Below are positions 26,425-34,340 of a stretch of DNA of 64,000 nucleotides, piece after piece. Both the position numbers and the translations under genes were made by a program. The stretch is from Modestobacter italicus. Lineage in GTDB: Bacteria > Actinomycetota > Actinomycetes > Mycobacteriales > Geodermatophilaceae. The first letter of the stretch is position 1; each line of letters starts with the position of its first letter. A model generated the notes under the pieces. It did no database searches and had not been told where the DNA came from. It saw nothing but the letters and a program-made list of their open reading frames with translations. The stretch is taken from assembly GCF_000306785.1 (NCBI RefSeq), contig NC_017955.1, positions 3,534,001-3,598,000 of the forward strand, in the 5' to 3' direction.

Positions 26425-28161
26425 GTGCAGCACATCGGGATCGACCTCGCCTGGGGGCTCAAGCAACCCACCGGCCTCGCCGTGCTGGACGACGCCGGCC
26501 GGCTTGTGCACGTCAGCGCGGTGCGCACCGATGAGCAGATCGAGACCGCGTTGGCCCCCTTCACCGCCGGCCCGTGCATCGTGGCGATCGACGCCCCGCT
26601 GGTGGTCACCAACGCGACCGGGAACCGGGCCGCCGAGCGGGCGCTCAACGCCGACTTCGCGAGGTTCCAGGCCGGGGCGCACCCGACGAACACCGGCAAA
26701 CCCGAGTTCACCGATGGGGACACCCGTGGCGGGCGGATCGGCCGGCGCCTGGGGCTGGACCTCGACCCCCGCTCGGGCCGCGACCGCCGGGCGATCGAGG
26801 TCTACCCGCACGCGGCGACGGTGGCGCTGTTCCGGCTGGGCCGCACGCTGAAGTACAAGAACAAGCCCGGCCGGGTGCTCGAGCAGATGCGCGCGGAGCT
26901 GCTGCTGCTCATCGACCTGCTGGGCGCGGTGGTCGAGCTCGACCTCGGTGCACCGTTCGCCGCGCTGCGCCAGCAGGTGCAGGCCGCCACCCGCAAGAGC
27001 GAGCTGCGGGTGGCAGAGGACCAGGTCGACGCCGTGGTGTGCGCCTACGTGGGATGGATCGCCGTCCGGCGCCCGGACGAGGTGACCACCTACGGCGACG
27101 CGGCCGGTGGCGCCATCGTGACCCCGACCCTGCCACCGGACCTGCAGCCCGGCCCCCGGGTCGCCGCACCCCCGCCCGACCCGGTGCAGCAGGCCATCCA
27201 GGCGTACGCCGACGGGCGGCCCGAGACCCTGGTCGCCGGGGCGCAGGCGCTCGCTCTCGTCACCGGGCTGCTCGACGACGCCGGGATCAACTACCTGTCG
27301 GTGACCGGGCGGACCAAGACCATCGCCTCGTTCGCGGAGAAGGCGGCCCGCACGGTCGACGGCGTGCCGGCCTACCCGGACCCGGCGCGGGAGATCACCG
27401 ACCAGATCGGCGTGCGGGTGATCACCTACGTGCAGAGCGACGTGGAGGCGGTCGCGAAGTTGCTGGCCGCGCAGGTGCGGGTGCTCGACGACCGCGACAT
27501 GGGTCGGCGGACCGCGCAGCAGGGCCGGTTCGGTTACTCCAGCCGGCACCTGCTGATCGGCCTGGACCCGGGCCGGGCGGCCGAGCTGCCGGAGTTGGTC
27601 GGGCGCGTGGTGCAGGTACAGGTGCGCACGGTGCTGCAGCACGCATGGGCTGAGTTCGAGCACGACATCCGCTACAAGGGCACGGTGCCGGAGGAGCACG
27701 CCTCCGAGTTCGACCGCCGGTTCACCCTGGCCGCCGGGTTGCTGGAGCTGGCCGACCAGGAGTTCACCGCGATCCGTGCGCGCCTCCGGGCACCGGTTCC
27801 CGGCGACGAGGCCGACGACATCGACCCCGACGACCCCCGGATCGCGCCCCGGGAACTGGCTGCGTTCCTGGCCGGGCAGTACGCCGACGCCGGCTGGTCG
27901 CGCCCGGACCACTACACCTGGATCTCCGGCCTGCTGCTCGAGCTGGGCGTGACCAGCCTGGTGGAGCTGGGCGAGGTGCTGCGCGGTGCCGACGACAGCG
28001 TCATCCCCGCCCGGATGGACTACCGCTATCCCCCGGGTGCCGTGCGCCGGCTGGACGACACGCTGCTGGCCGGCTTCGGGCAGCGGTACGTGGACCTGCA
28101 CGGCAACGCCGACCGGCGGACGGCGCTGACCACCCGGCTGCAGCGGCTCACCGGCGCCTGA
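26425..28161 (+). CDS. DUF429 (RNase H-like) fused to RelA/SpoT nucleotide synthetase
   Basis: A 578-aa two-part protein. Residues 1-235 are DUF429, a predicted RNase H-fold nuclease, with acidic residues at D7 (GIDLAWG), D56 (IDAPL), E125 (IEVYPHA) and D202 (EDQVDAVV). Residues 275-420 are a RelA/SpoT (p)ppGpp-synthetase domain: GRTKTIASFAEK, EITDQIGVRVIT (D326, R331), GYSSRHL (Y371, H375), and VQVRTVLQHAWAEFEHDIRYK (398-418). A helical tail (470-578) follows. No HD hydrolase domain is present. The architecture recalls the mycobacterial RNase HII-Rel fusion but uses a different nuclease family. The start is GTG, without a ribosome site. Confidence 0.85.
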   Translation: MQHIGIDLAWGLKQPTGLAVLDDAGRLVHVSAVRTDEQIETALAPFTAGPCIVAIDAPLVVTNATGNRAAERALNADFARFQAGAHPTNTGKPEFTDGDTRGGRIGRRLGLDLDPRSGRDRRAIEVYPHAATVALFRLGRTLKYKNKPGRVLEQMRAELLLLIDLLGAVVELDLGAPFAALRQQVQAATRKSELRVAEDQVDAVVCAYVGWIAVRRPDEVTTYGDAAGGAIVTPTLPPDLQPGPRVAAPPPDPVQQAIQAYADGRPETLVAGAQALALVTGLLDDAGINYLSVTGRTKTIASFAEKAARTVDGVPAYPDPAREITDQIGVRVITYVQSDVEAVAKLLAAQVRVLDDRDMGRRTAQQGRFGYSSRHLLIGLDPGRAAELPELVGRVVQVQVRTVLQHAWAEFEHDIRYKGTVPEEHASEFDRRFTLAAGLLELADQEFTAIRARLRAPVPGDEADDIDPDDPRIAPRELAAFLAGQYADAGWSRPDHYTWISGLLLELGVTSLVELGEVLRGADDSVIPARMDYRYPPGAVRRLDDTLLAGFGQRYVDLHGNADRRTALTTRLQRLTGA

Positions 28162-28257
28162 CCGGAGGCTCGGCCGCCACCGGCGGCCGACGTCGCCGGC
28201 GACCAGGGGAACTGGCGGGATGACGCTCGGCCGTGAGCAGGTCACAGCCTCACTCGC

Positions 28258-28372
28258 ATGCGTGCTGTGCATATCACTCGCTTCGGCGGCCCCGAGGTCA
28301 TGGACGTCGTCGACCTGCCCGACCCGGTCCGCGGGGTCGGCGAGCAGCTGTCCGACTCCAGCTCGTCGGGCC
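28258..28372 (+). pseudogene. 5' fragment of qor (copy 2)
   Basis: Codons for MRAVHITRFGGPEVMDVVDL, then PDPVRGVGEQLSDSSSSG, after which homology to qor stops. The frame stays open to 28485 in the opposite direction to the AraC gene, which is shadow. It contains the invariant 35-bp core and separates E1 from E2. Confidence 0.85.
28291..28325 (+). repeat. Invariant 35-bp qor core, copy 2
   Basis: Identical to the three other cores even though the flanking parts of this fragment are the most diverged. Confidence 0.7.
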
Positions 28373-28408
28373 CCGTTCCTCCCGGGGCGCACTCCGGTCT
28401 CGGAGCGG

Positions 28409-29371
28409 TCAGCGCGGACGACGCCGCTGGCTGGCCCGCCACTCCGTGGGCGAGACGCCGAACGCCTGCCGGAACCGTCGGCTGAAGTGGCTGGGGTCGG
28501 TGAACCCGCATGCCCGAGCGACGTCCGCGACGCCGGCGTCGGGCCGGCTGGGGTCGGCGAGCCGCTGCCGCGCCCGTCGCAGACGCCGGTCGACGATCCA
28601 CTGCGCCGGGGGGAGCTCGTGGCCCGCCCTCTCCCACACGTTGTAGAGGTGCCGCAGCGAGATGGCGTGGGCTTCGGCCAGCCGGGCGACGGTGAGCTCG
28701 CGGTCCGTCAGATGTGCGTCGAGGTACAGCATGATCCTCATCCCGAGGGCGTCGTCCATCGCGTCGCCACCGTCGCGCCCCTGCACTGCCGTGGTGAGCA
28801 GAGCGCGCACCAGGACCGCGGTGGCCTGGCCGGTGAGGGACCGGTGACCGGCGTCGAGCGCGGTGAGCGCGCGGTGCAGGCCCGAGAGGTGGCCACGGAC
28901 CAGGTCGTAGACCGGGCTGCGCTGCAGCACGGGCGCCGCCGCACGGACGAGGTCGACCGACACCCCCGCCGCCCGGTTGCTGAGGATGAGGACGTCGTGG
29001 CTGTGGGCCGTCCGGTGCGCCAGGTCGTACGGACGGGTCATGTCGACGCAGTTGAGCTGACCGATCGGCATCGCGGACTCGAAGCCGCCGGTCGACACCC
29101 GGCCGTCCCCGCGGCGGCGCAGCCCGATGGCCAGGTGCTCGGGGGCGTCAGCCCGGACGTGGCCGGCGGTCCGCACGATGCGCAGCGGGTTGCCGCCGGA
29201 GCGCAGCAGCTGCACGTCAGGCCCGAGCCCCAGGCGCTCGACCCGGTGGCGCACCGGCTGGCGGTGATCGACCAGGACGGTGCGCCGCGGAGCCTGCCCC
29301 TCGTACGCGGCGTGCAGTGCGTCGGCACGCTCCGCACTGGGCAGCAGGTCGGTGTCCAGCAGCACGGTCAC
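28409..29371 (-). CDS. AraC-family transcriptional regulator
   Basis: A 320-aa protein. The N-terminal AraC_binding_2-type sensor domain lies at about 20-190. The C-terminal double HTH lies at about 215-315 ('LTVARLAEAHAISLRHLYNVWERAGHELPPAQWIVDRRLRRARQRL' and 'VADVARACGFTDPSHFSRRFRQAFGVSPTEWR'). Relatives of this type control catabolic or stress genes. It is the last gene of the E2 set, 97 bp after the glyoxalase gene, and its 3' end almost touches qor fragment 2. Confidence 0.9.
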   Translation of the reverse strand: MTVLLDTDLLPSAERADALHAAYEGQAPRRTVLVDHRQPVRHRVERLGLGPDVQLLRSGGNPLRIVRTAGHVRADAPEHLAIGLRRRGDGRVSTGGFESAMPIGQLNCVDMTRPYDLAHRTAHSHDVLILSNRAAGVSVDLVRAAAPVLQRSPVYDLVRGHLSGLHRALTALDAGHRSLTGQATAVLVRALLTTAVQGRDGGDAMDDALGMRIMLYLDAHLTDRELTVARLAEAHAISLRHLYNVWERAGHELPPAQWIVDRRLRRARQRLADPSRPDAGVADVARACGFTDPSHFSRRFRQAFGVSPTEWRASQRRRPR

Positions 29372-29467
29372 GGTCGTCCCCCCGGTCCAGCCTCCGACCG
29401 AGTCTAGGGGGCAGCAACCGGCGCTCAGCCGCCCGGCGAGAGCGGATGGGCGTCCGTCCGGAGATCG

Positions 29468-29887
29468 TCACCCCGCGGCGACGTCGGTGCCTCCGCTGGG
29501 AAGCGGGGCAGCCGGAGCGGGGGCTTGCCGGACGCCGAGGAGGTTCCCGAACGGGTCGCGCAGCTGGCACAGCCGCTCCCCCGTCATGATCGTCTTGGGG
29601 CCGCGGTGGGCGACCGCGCCGTGTCGCACCCACTCGGCGACCAGCGCGTCGACGTCCTCGACGTCCCAGCAGGCGACGCACCCGGCGGGGCCACCGCCGT
29701 TGAACTCGTCGATCGAGTGGACGGTCAACCGGGATCCGCCGAGGTCGAAGCGGGCCAGCTGACGGGCCACCAGCACCGGCGGTGAGCCCAGACGGTCGGT
29801 GTACCAGGCGGTGGCGGCGGCGAGGTCGGGGACGAAGCAGAAGACGTCGGTGACCGACGCGAAGGGGGGTGAGGCGCTCACTGTCAC
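29468..29887 (-). CDS. Glyoxalase/bleomycin-resistance family protein
   Basis: 139 residues with the vicinal-oxygen-chelate fold: 'SVTDVFCFVPDLAAATAWYTDRLG', 'FDLGGSRLTVHSIDEF', and 'ERLCQLRDPFGNLLGV' at the end. It could be a metalloenzyme or a drug-binding resistance protein; the position behind an exporter gene favours a resistance or detoxification role. The GTG start overlaps the MFS stop by 4 bp. Confidence 0.85.
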   Translation of the reverse strand: MTVSASPPFASVTDVFCFVPDLAAATAWYTDRLGSPPVLVARQLARFDLGGSRLTVHSIDEFNGGGPAGCVACWDVEDVDALVAEWVRHGAVAHRGPKTIMTGERLCQLRDPFGNLLGVRQAPAPAAPLPSGGTDVAAG

Positions 29888-31524
29888 GCTCCAGTCCGGG
29901 TCCGGGTGCGCACGTGCCGTGGAGCATGCGGCACGACGACGAACAGCAGGTGCTCGGCCGGGCTGACGCTGTCGGCAAGGGCGCCCACCCGCTGCAGCAC
30001 CTCCTGGTCGAACGGGGTGGTCCGACGGTCGTGCTGGTCGCGGTGGTCGGCCCAGGAGGCGACCCGGTAGCGCTCGACCAGGACGTCGTCCGCCACGGCG
30101 TCGCGCAGCAGCGCCCACTGGGTGCTCCCGCTGCGCAGGCGGCTGGTGCGCAGCTCGCCGACGGCCTCGAGGAAGGCCGCCTGCCGCTCGGGTGGCACCC
30201 GGTAGCGGACGACGACCTCCAGCGGGTCGTTCGGGATGACCGCACCGAGCGCGGTCACCTCGGGGAGGAACCCGGTCGTCACCGCGGTCCGGTCACCGAT
30301 GTCGGTGCGCCGCAGCGGCAGCCAGAGGCCCGCCACGGTGGTGGCCAGCAGCAGCACCCCGGCGAGGCCGAACGAGCGGGTGAGCCCGATGCCGTTGGCG
30401 ACCGCCCCCCAGGCGGCCGCGCTGCCGGCGAACGACGCGAAGAGCACCATCTGGTAGATCGCCAACGCCCGTGCCCGTACCCAGTCGGGCAGGAACGCCT
30501 GGGTGGACGCGTTCAGCCCGGCGATCACCGCGATCCACGCGACGCCGACCGGCAGCAGGACGACGACGGCCTCCGCCGTGGTGCGGACGAAGGCCAACCC
30601 GATCAGGCCGGCGCCGTAGACCGCCCCCGACGCGGTCAGCAGCTGCGAGGCGCTGAGGCGGGTGCGCAGCCGGGGCATCAGCACCGCGCCGGCCACCGCG
30701 CCGACCCCCGCCGCGCCGAGCAGCACGCCGTAGCCCGTCGCCGACAGGCCCAGCCGGCTCTCGGCGAGCGGGGCCAGCAGCGCCCACAGCACGTTGGCCG
30801 GCACCGCGAACAGGACCAGCCGGAGCAGGATGCGGCGGACAGCCGGGGAGTGCCGGACGTAGCGGCCACCGGCCTCCAGGCTGGACCAGGAGACCGCCCG
30901 GGCCGCCGGGGCGGTGGCCGGCTGGGTGCTGCGGGTGGCCAGCAGCGCCCCGGCGAACAGCAGGAAGCTCAGCGCGTTGAGGGTGAACAGCCAGGCGACG
31001 CCGAGGGGTGCGACGAGCAGGCCGGCGACGGCCGGTCCCACCGCCCGGGCCAGGTTGACGCCCAGGGAGCTGAGCGAGGCGCCGGCACCGAGCTCGGTGC
31101 GCGGCAGCAGGTCGGAGATGAAGGACTGGTAGGCCGGGAGCTGCGCCGCCGCGCCGCAGCCGAGCAGGAAGGTGAACAGCAGCAGCACCTCCGGGGAGGT
31201 GCGGCCGGCCGCGGTCAGCAGGGCGAGCGCCCCGGCGACGACGGCCTGCACGCACTGCGCGACCAGCAACAGCCGCCGCCGGTCGAAGAAGTCGGCCACC
31301 ACGCCGGCCGGGATGACCAGCAACAGCACCGGCAGGCTCGAGGCGCTCTGCACCAGCGAGATCAGCAGGCTGGAGCTGTGTCGCTCGACCAGCAGCCACT
31401 GCCCGCCGACGGTCTGCATCCAGGTGCCCAGGTTGGCCACGAACGCGGCGATCCAGACGAACCGGAACGTCGGTCGGCGCAGCGGCGCCCACGGGTCCGG
31501 GGTCGGCGGGGTCGAGGCCGTCAC
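29884..31524 (-). CDS. MFS exporter with C-terminal soluble domain
   Basis: 546 residues. Residues 1-400 form twelve membrane helices of the MFS_3 (EntS-like) type: 'FRFVWIAAFVANLGTWMQTVGGQWLL', 'VVADFFDRRRLLLVAQ'. Residues about 420-540 form a soluble domain resembling dimeric alpha/beta-barrel proteins ('LEVVVRYRVPPERQAAFLEAVGELRTSRLRSGS'). This fusion recurs in actinobacterial 'MFS transporter' entries I recall. Its GTG start overlaps the stop of a 32-codon frame, and its stop overlaps the glyoxalase start. The substrate is unknown. Confidence 0.88.
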   Translation of the reverse strand: MTASTPPTPDPWAPLRRPTFRFVWIAAFVANLGTWMQTVGGQWLLVERHSSSLLISLVQSASSLPVLLLVIPAGVVADFFDRRRLLLVAQCVQAVVAGALALLTAAGRTSPEVLLLFTFLLGCGAAAQLPAYQSFISDLLPRTELGAGASLSSLGVNLARAVGPAVAGLLVAPLGVAWLFTLNALSFLLFAGALLATRSTQPATAPAARAVSWSSLEAGGRYVRHSPAVRRILLRLVLFAVPANVLWALLAPLAESRLGLSATGYGVLLGAAGVGAVAGAVLMPRLRTRLSASQLLTASGAVYGAGLIGLAFVRTTAEAVVVLLPVGVAWIAVIAGLNASTQAFLPDWVRARALAIYQMVLFASFAGSAAAWGAVANGIGLTRSFGLAGVLLLATTVAGLWLPLRRTDIGDRTAVTTGFLPEVTALGAVIPNDPLEVVVRYRVPPERQAAFLEAVGELRTSRLRSGSTQWALLRDAVADDVLVERYRVASWADHRDQHDRRTTPFDQEVLQRVGALADSVSPAEHLLFVVVPHAPRHVRTRTRTGA

Positions 31525-31619
31525 AGGGAGCCCACCCTCACGCGGGGGTCGACCACCCGGTCGGCGATCACCGGCGCCTCGTCGTACCCGATGACCGGCG
31601 AGACTGCCGTGACCAGCAT
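31521..31619 (-). pseudogene. 32-codon frame resembling the C-terminal motif of class II fumarase/aspartase
   Basis: MLVTAVSPVIGYDEAPVIAD, with S-L in front in the same frame, matches the fumarase/aspartase pattern SLMLVTAL-P-IGYD-A--IA. Nothing else of such a gene is present. It is locked into the operon: its ATG overlaps the stop of the 50-aa gene (TGATG) and its stop overlaps the MFS start (GTGA). It may be a relic now used as a coupling frame. Confidence 0.45.
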
Positions 31620-31771
31620 CAGCGATCGGCCGCCTCGACGTCGCCGTCCTGCACCGGGTCGACGGTGCGGCGGCCCGCCCTGACGGGCAGCTCGAACAGG
31701 AACGGGGGCTGGGCGGTCGCGTCTGCCGACGCCGGGGCGCCCGGTTCCGGCACGGGTGGGACGTCGGTCAT
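31619..31771 (-). CDS. 50-aa peptide at the head of the exporter operon
   Basis: Begins MTDVPPVPEPGAPASADATA and ends TVDPVQDGDVEAADR. Its ATG has a good ribosome site (GAGGAA, 4 bp spacing). The first 22 residues are Pro/Ala-rich; the centre 'PPFLFELPVRAGRR' is hydrophobic-basic, and the end is acidic. It is coupled to the exporter through a short frame. A peptide product or its precursor, exported by the MFS protein, is one reading; no modifying enzyme is nearby, so this is weak. Confidence 0.45.
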   Translation of the reverse strand: MTDVPPVPEPGAPASADATAQPPFLFELPVRAGRRTVDPVQDGDVEAADR

Positions 31772-32088
31772 CTGTTCCTCGTCTCTCGGCTCCCGGCTCC
31801 CGGCAGCTCGTCGTCGCTCGGCGCCCCGGTCGACCCTCCGCTGTCGAGAGCTGCGTCCGGGGCCGCCCGAGCCGGTCCGTGCAGGCCCAGCACGAAGCCG
31901 TGCACGTGGAGACCAGCCGCGGTCGGGCCTCGTGGTCGTGCTGAGGAGCGGGGCGGCCAGGATCCACCACGCCCGGACGTGCCTGGTCGTCCGGCGAGCC
32001 TCTCGATCGGGTGCGTCGTCGGACCGCGGGACGCCGGTGTCCCACCTCTGCACGGCACCCCCGACCGACCGGCCCTAGCCTCCACGTC
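31772..32088. other. Right end of E2, no gene seen
   Basis: About 317 bp without a credible gene. It should hold the promoter of the E2 minus-strand operon and, at the right edge, the TAGCCT leaderless promoter of qor fragment 3. Confidence 0.5.
32076..32081 (+). promoter_or_regulatory. Leaderless -10 element (TAGCCT) of qor fragment 3
   Basis: TAGCCT, seven bases, ATG. It is the same as the promoter of the complete qor gene at 37106, so this fragment still has a promoter. Confidence 0.5.
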
Positions 32089-32238
32089 ATGCGTGCTGTG
32101 CAGATCACCCGCTTCGGCGGCCCCGAGGTCATGGACGTCGTCGACCTGCCCGACCCAACTCCGGGGGACGGCGAGCAGCTCTTCGACATCAGCTCCTCAG
32201 GAGTCAACTTCGCCGACACCCATCACCGGGAGTCGTGA
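32089..32238 (+). pseudogene. 5' fragment of qor (copy 3)
   Basis: 49 codons; the first 137 bp differ from the complete qor at 37119 at only about two positions, so this is the youngest duplicate. It ends in THHRES and a stop, followed by GGGGTATGTCA. Copy 1 has the same GGTATGTCA just after its stop. Confidence 0.9.
32122..32156 (+). repeat. Invariant 35-bp qor core, copy 3
   Basis: Identical to the cores at 23421, 28291 and 37152. Confidence 0.7.
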
Positions 32239-32256
32239 GGGGTATGTCAGCCACAG

Positions 32257-32928
32257 TCACTCCTGGCAGGCGACACCCTCAGTTTGGCTGTCACTTCCAG
32301 CCGAGATAGGGAAATTAGTCGCGCTGCGAGTAGTCCGTCGCGCGTCGAGCAGCTGCATTAGCTGCCGCACCTCTTGGCCGTCGAGAAAGCCCGCCACCTC
32401 AGCTTGGCCGGTCGCCGAGATCCTTACGTCGACCCGGTTGACATGCCGGTACGGGTCAAACTGAGCGTACCTGTCCGTCAGGTGGAGAAACCGCTGGTTG
32501 GACGACCCCACCAAACCCCGTTTCTCCTCCGGTTGATGCGCGCGGTATGGCCCGTCCACCAGGAGATCGGTGGCTTCGATGAGCCGGTGGCTCCCCGCGC
32601 CCCGGGCCTTGAGCTCTTTCAGCTCGTATCCGCTGAAGGTGATGACACCGAGGCCAGCGCGCTGGCCAGCTTCGGCGAGCTCCGCGCACCCCTCCGCCTG
32701 ATCGAACGGTTCTCCACCGAGAATTGTCAGACCCTCGCAGCCGCGCGTGACGGCAAGGTTTACAAGCTCCACCGGATCGTGCACCTCGCCGCCCCGCGAC
32801 GTGAACAGATGCGGATTGATGCATCCGCTACACCGAATGCTGCAACCTTGGACCCAGACAGCACAGCGGAGTCCCGGCCCCTCGGCCGTCGTGCCGAACA
32901 GAACTCGGGCAAGCCTCAGCCCGGTCAT
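32257..32928 (-). CDS. 4Fe-4S single-cluster radical SAM protein (NrdG/PflA-like)
   Basis: A 223-aa protein. The cluster motif CSIRCSGC has Cys29, Cys33 and Cys36 (CX3CX2C), as in radical SAM enzymes, after 'EGPGLRCAVWVQG'. The GGE-type SAM motif is LTILGGEPFDQAEGCAEL. This is the short form typical of activases for glycyl-radical enzymes, but no such enzyme is near. It is the last gene of the E3 operon; its start shares one base with the previous stop. Its target may be another operon product. Confidence 0.85.
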   Translation of the reverse strand: MTGLRLARVLFGTTAEGPGLRCAVWVQGCSIRCSGCINPHLFTSRGGEVHDPVELVNLAVTRGCEGLTILGGEPFDQAEGCAELAEAGQRAGLGVITFSGYELKELKARGAGSHRLIEATDLLVDGPYRAHQPEEKRGLVGSSNQRFLHLTDRYAQFDPYRHVNRVDVRISATGQAEVAGFLDGQEVRQLMQLLDARRTTRSATNFPISAGSDSQTEGVACQE

Positions 32929-33692
32929 CAGAAGTCGAGCCGCCTGCCGCCGCCATTAGGTGGGGTGGTCTGCGTCGGCGCGGTGGAGACCGAAGAGACC
33001 TGGAGGCGGCCGCGGACGGTCGCGTACACGTGCGGAGGCACGCCGGCCTCCGTCATCACCTGGTCCGTTCCGGAGAACCCGCCGAGCCGCGCCCGCGCCG
33101 CAATGATTCGATCGGCCCACAACTGGTCGAGGTCCAATGCGACGAGGTCGGACGGAGATGCGGTGTTGAGGTCCACCGGCTCGGTTTGGTGCTGTCCAGA
33201 CGTGGTGGCTCGCGTGGGGGCGAGCGCTTCACCCCGGTACAGCGCCGACAGCTTCTCGGCTGGGTCCTGGGCGAGCCCACGCGTCGGGCCGGCCGACTGA
33301 TTTGCCACCCCAGCACCACTGGAATACCACGCTGTCAGCCCCTTGGGGTTGGCTGCTCGCCAGCGGAGCCAGCTGCGGTTGAGGTAGAAGCAATGCACCA
33401 TCCCCACCAGCCAGAGGATCAACATGGCTGAATACAGAACGTTGCTGCCGACACTGTCGGAGGGGTTCTCCTTCGTGCCGGTCTCGACGAAGCTGCTAGC
33501 GACGAAGAAGCAGATAGTCCACGCCCCGTACACCGCAGCGAAGATGAACCACCTGCGTTGTCTGGTCTTGGCCCCCTTCATCAGGAGTCCAATCGATGTC
33601 AGCGTGCCGGCGCTGAGGGCTGGCCACAAGAGCCAAGCACTGTTGCGAACTCGCCAGCTGCGAGAACACAGCCGCTCTTCGGGGGTGGTCAT
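32928..33692 (-). CDS. Membrane protein with helix-hairpin-helix domain
   Basis: 254 residues. Three membrane helices lie near 18-38, 46-67 and 85-105. A soluble linker follows, then a ComEA-type HhH at about 170-232: 'VDLNTASPSDLVALDLDQLWADRIIAARARLGGFSGTDQV'. It ends GGGRRLDF, which mirrors the GGRTIDF end of the AAA+ ATPase in the same operon. It overlaps the DUF2997 gene by 4 bp. HhH domains of this type usually bind DNA, here tethered to the membrane; the role is unknown. Confidence 0.8.
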   Translation of the reverse strand: MTTPEERLCSRSWRVRNSAWLLWPALSAGTLTSIGLLMKGAKTRQRRWFIFAAVYGAWTICFFVASSFVETGTKENPSDSVGSNVLYSAMLILWLVGMVHCFYLNRSWLRWRAANPKGLTAWYSSGAGVANQSAGPTRGLAQDPAEKLSALYRGEALAPTRATTSGQHQTEPVDLNTASPSDLVALDLDQLWADRIIAARARLGGFSGTDQVMTEAGVPPHVYATVRGRLQVSSVSTAPTQTTPPNGGGRRLDF

Positions 33693-33910
33693 CTGGTCTC
33701 CGTCTCGATGACATGCGTGGTCGCTTCAGCGTCCTGTTGCACGACGGCGCGATAGTCGGCCGTCAGCCTGCTGCCAACGGTCCGGGCTGGGGCGCAGAGC
33801 CCTTCCAACAGCTCCATCTGGTCCATGCACTTCGGGCCGTCGACGTTTTCCGTAGCGGCCGTGATGGTGCCGTCCGCGGCCACCGTGACCACGAGTCGGA
33901 CCGCCATCAC
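33689..33910 (-). CDS. DUF2997-like small protein
   Basis: 73 residues. 'VRLVVTVAADGTITAATENVDGPKCMDQMELLEGL' follows the DUF2997 pattern: a beta strand pair, then a conserved G-x-x-C motif and an acidic helix. In cyanobacteria DUF2997 genes sit next to ycf35/DUF1257 genes, and the same pairing is seen here. It overlaps both neighbours by 4 bp. Confidence 0.7.
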   Translation of the reverse strand: MMAVRLVVTVAADGTITAATENVDGPKCMDQMELLEGLCAPARTVGSRLTADYRAVVQQDAEATTHVIETETR

Positions 33911-34335
33911 GAGGCCTCGAACACGAGCTGTACGGTGCCGTCCTCGGCCTTCTCCGTCAGCAACGTGAGGCCCAACTCCCCGGCTCGCTGGCGCAGTTGT
34001 GCGACGGCGCGCTCCTGCACGATCAACCCAGCAACCTTCTCTAGATCGGTGAGCATGGCGAGGGTTTCCTCGTCAGCCGCCCCGTCCACCCGGCCGAGAA
34101 ATACCTCGCCGATGCGCTGAAAGGTGAGAGTCCCGTACGCGGACGTCGCGCAGAGCCGGTCGTCGTTCCCTTGGACCCCGCTGACCCCCATCCGCGCCAG
34201 CGCAGCCAGCAGCAGTTCCGTGTCCGTGATTCGGGTCGTCCGGCACTTCTCGCACAGTGCCGTACTGGAGCCTTCCTTCCACGCGGTGTACGCGGCCATC
34301 CCCAGCGGAATCAGAAGCAGTTCGAGACTCATCAC
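33907..34335 (-). CDS. Ycf35/DUF1257-like protein
   Basis: 142 residues. After a hydrophobic N-terminus (3-18, perhaps a membrane anchor) the pattern 'CRTTRITDTELLLAALARMG' and the C-terminal 'AVAQLRQRAGELGLTLLTEKAEDGTVQLVF' match the DUF1257 layout of a first beta-alpha unit and a final 'V...Gf.v..e...dG.i.l...' unit. Cys28 and Cys31 (CEKC) are an addition. It starts 5 bp after the AAA+ ATPase stop. The family role is unknown. Confidence 0.65.
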   Translation of the reverse strand: MMSLELLLIPLGMAAYTAWKEGSSTALCEKCRTTRITDTELLLAALARMGVSGVQGNDDRLCATSAYGTLTFQRIGEVFLGRVDGAADEETLAMLTDLEKVAGLIVQERAVAQLRQRAGELGLTLLTEKAEDGTVQLVFEAS

Positions 34336-34340
34336 CCCTC

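Larger units (their letters stand above)
23456..28325. mobile_element. Element E1, non-autonomous, inserted at the 5' end of qor
   Basis: A 4.9-kb interval between invariant cores 1 and 2. Cargo: a 120-aa protein and a GTPase-like protein (minus strand), a GDPD phosphodiesterase (minus) and a DUF429-RelA/SpoT fusion (plus). No recombinase is present. The boundaries are inferred from the duplicated qor starts. Confidence 0.55.
28326..32156. mobile_element. Element E2, non-autonomous, inserted at the 5' end of qor
   Basis: A 3.8-kb interval between cores 2 and 3. All genes are on the minus strand: a 50-aa peptide, a 32-codon frame, an MFS exporter, a glyoxalase and an AraC regulator. No recombinase. 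Confidence 0.5.

Noticed and set aside
31521..32219. A 232-codon minus-strand gene across the right end of E2
   Set aside because: Its first part is the exact antisense of qor fragment 3. The same antisense peptide (MSAKLTPEELMSK) recurs opposite the complete qor, which shows it is shadow.
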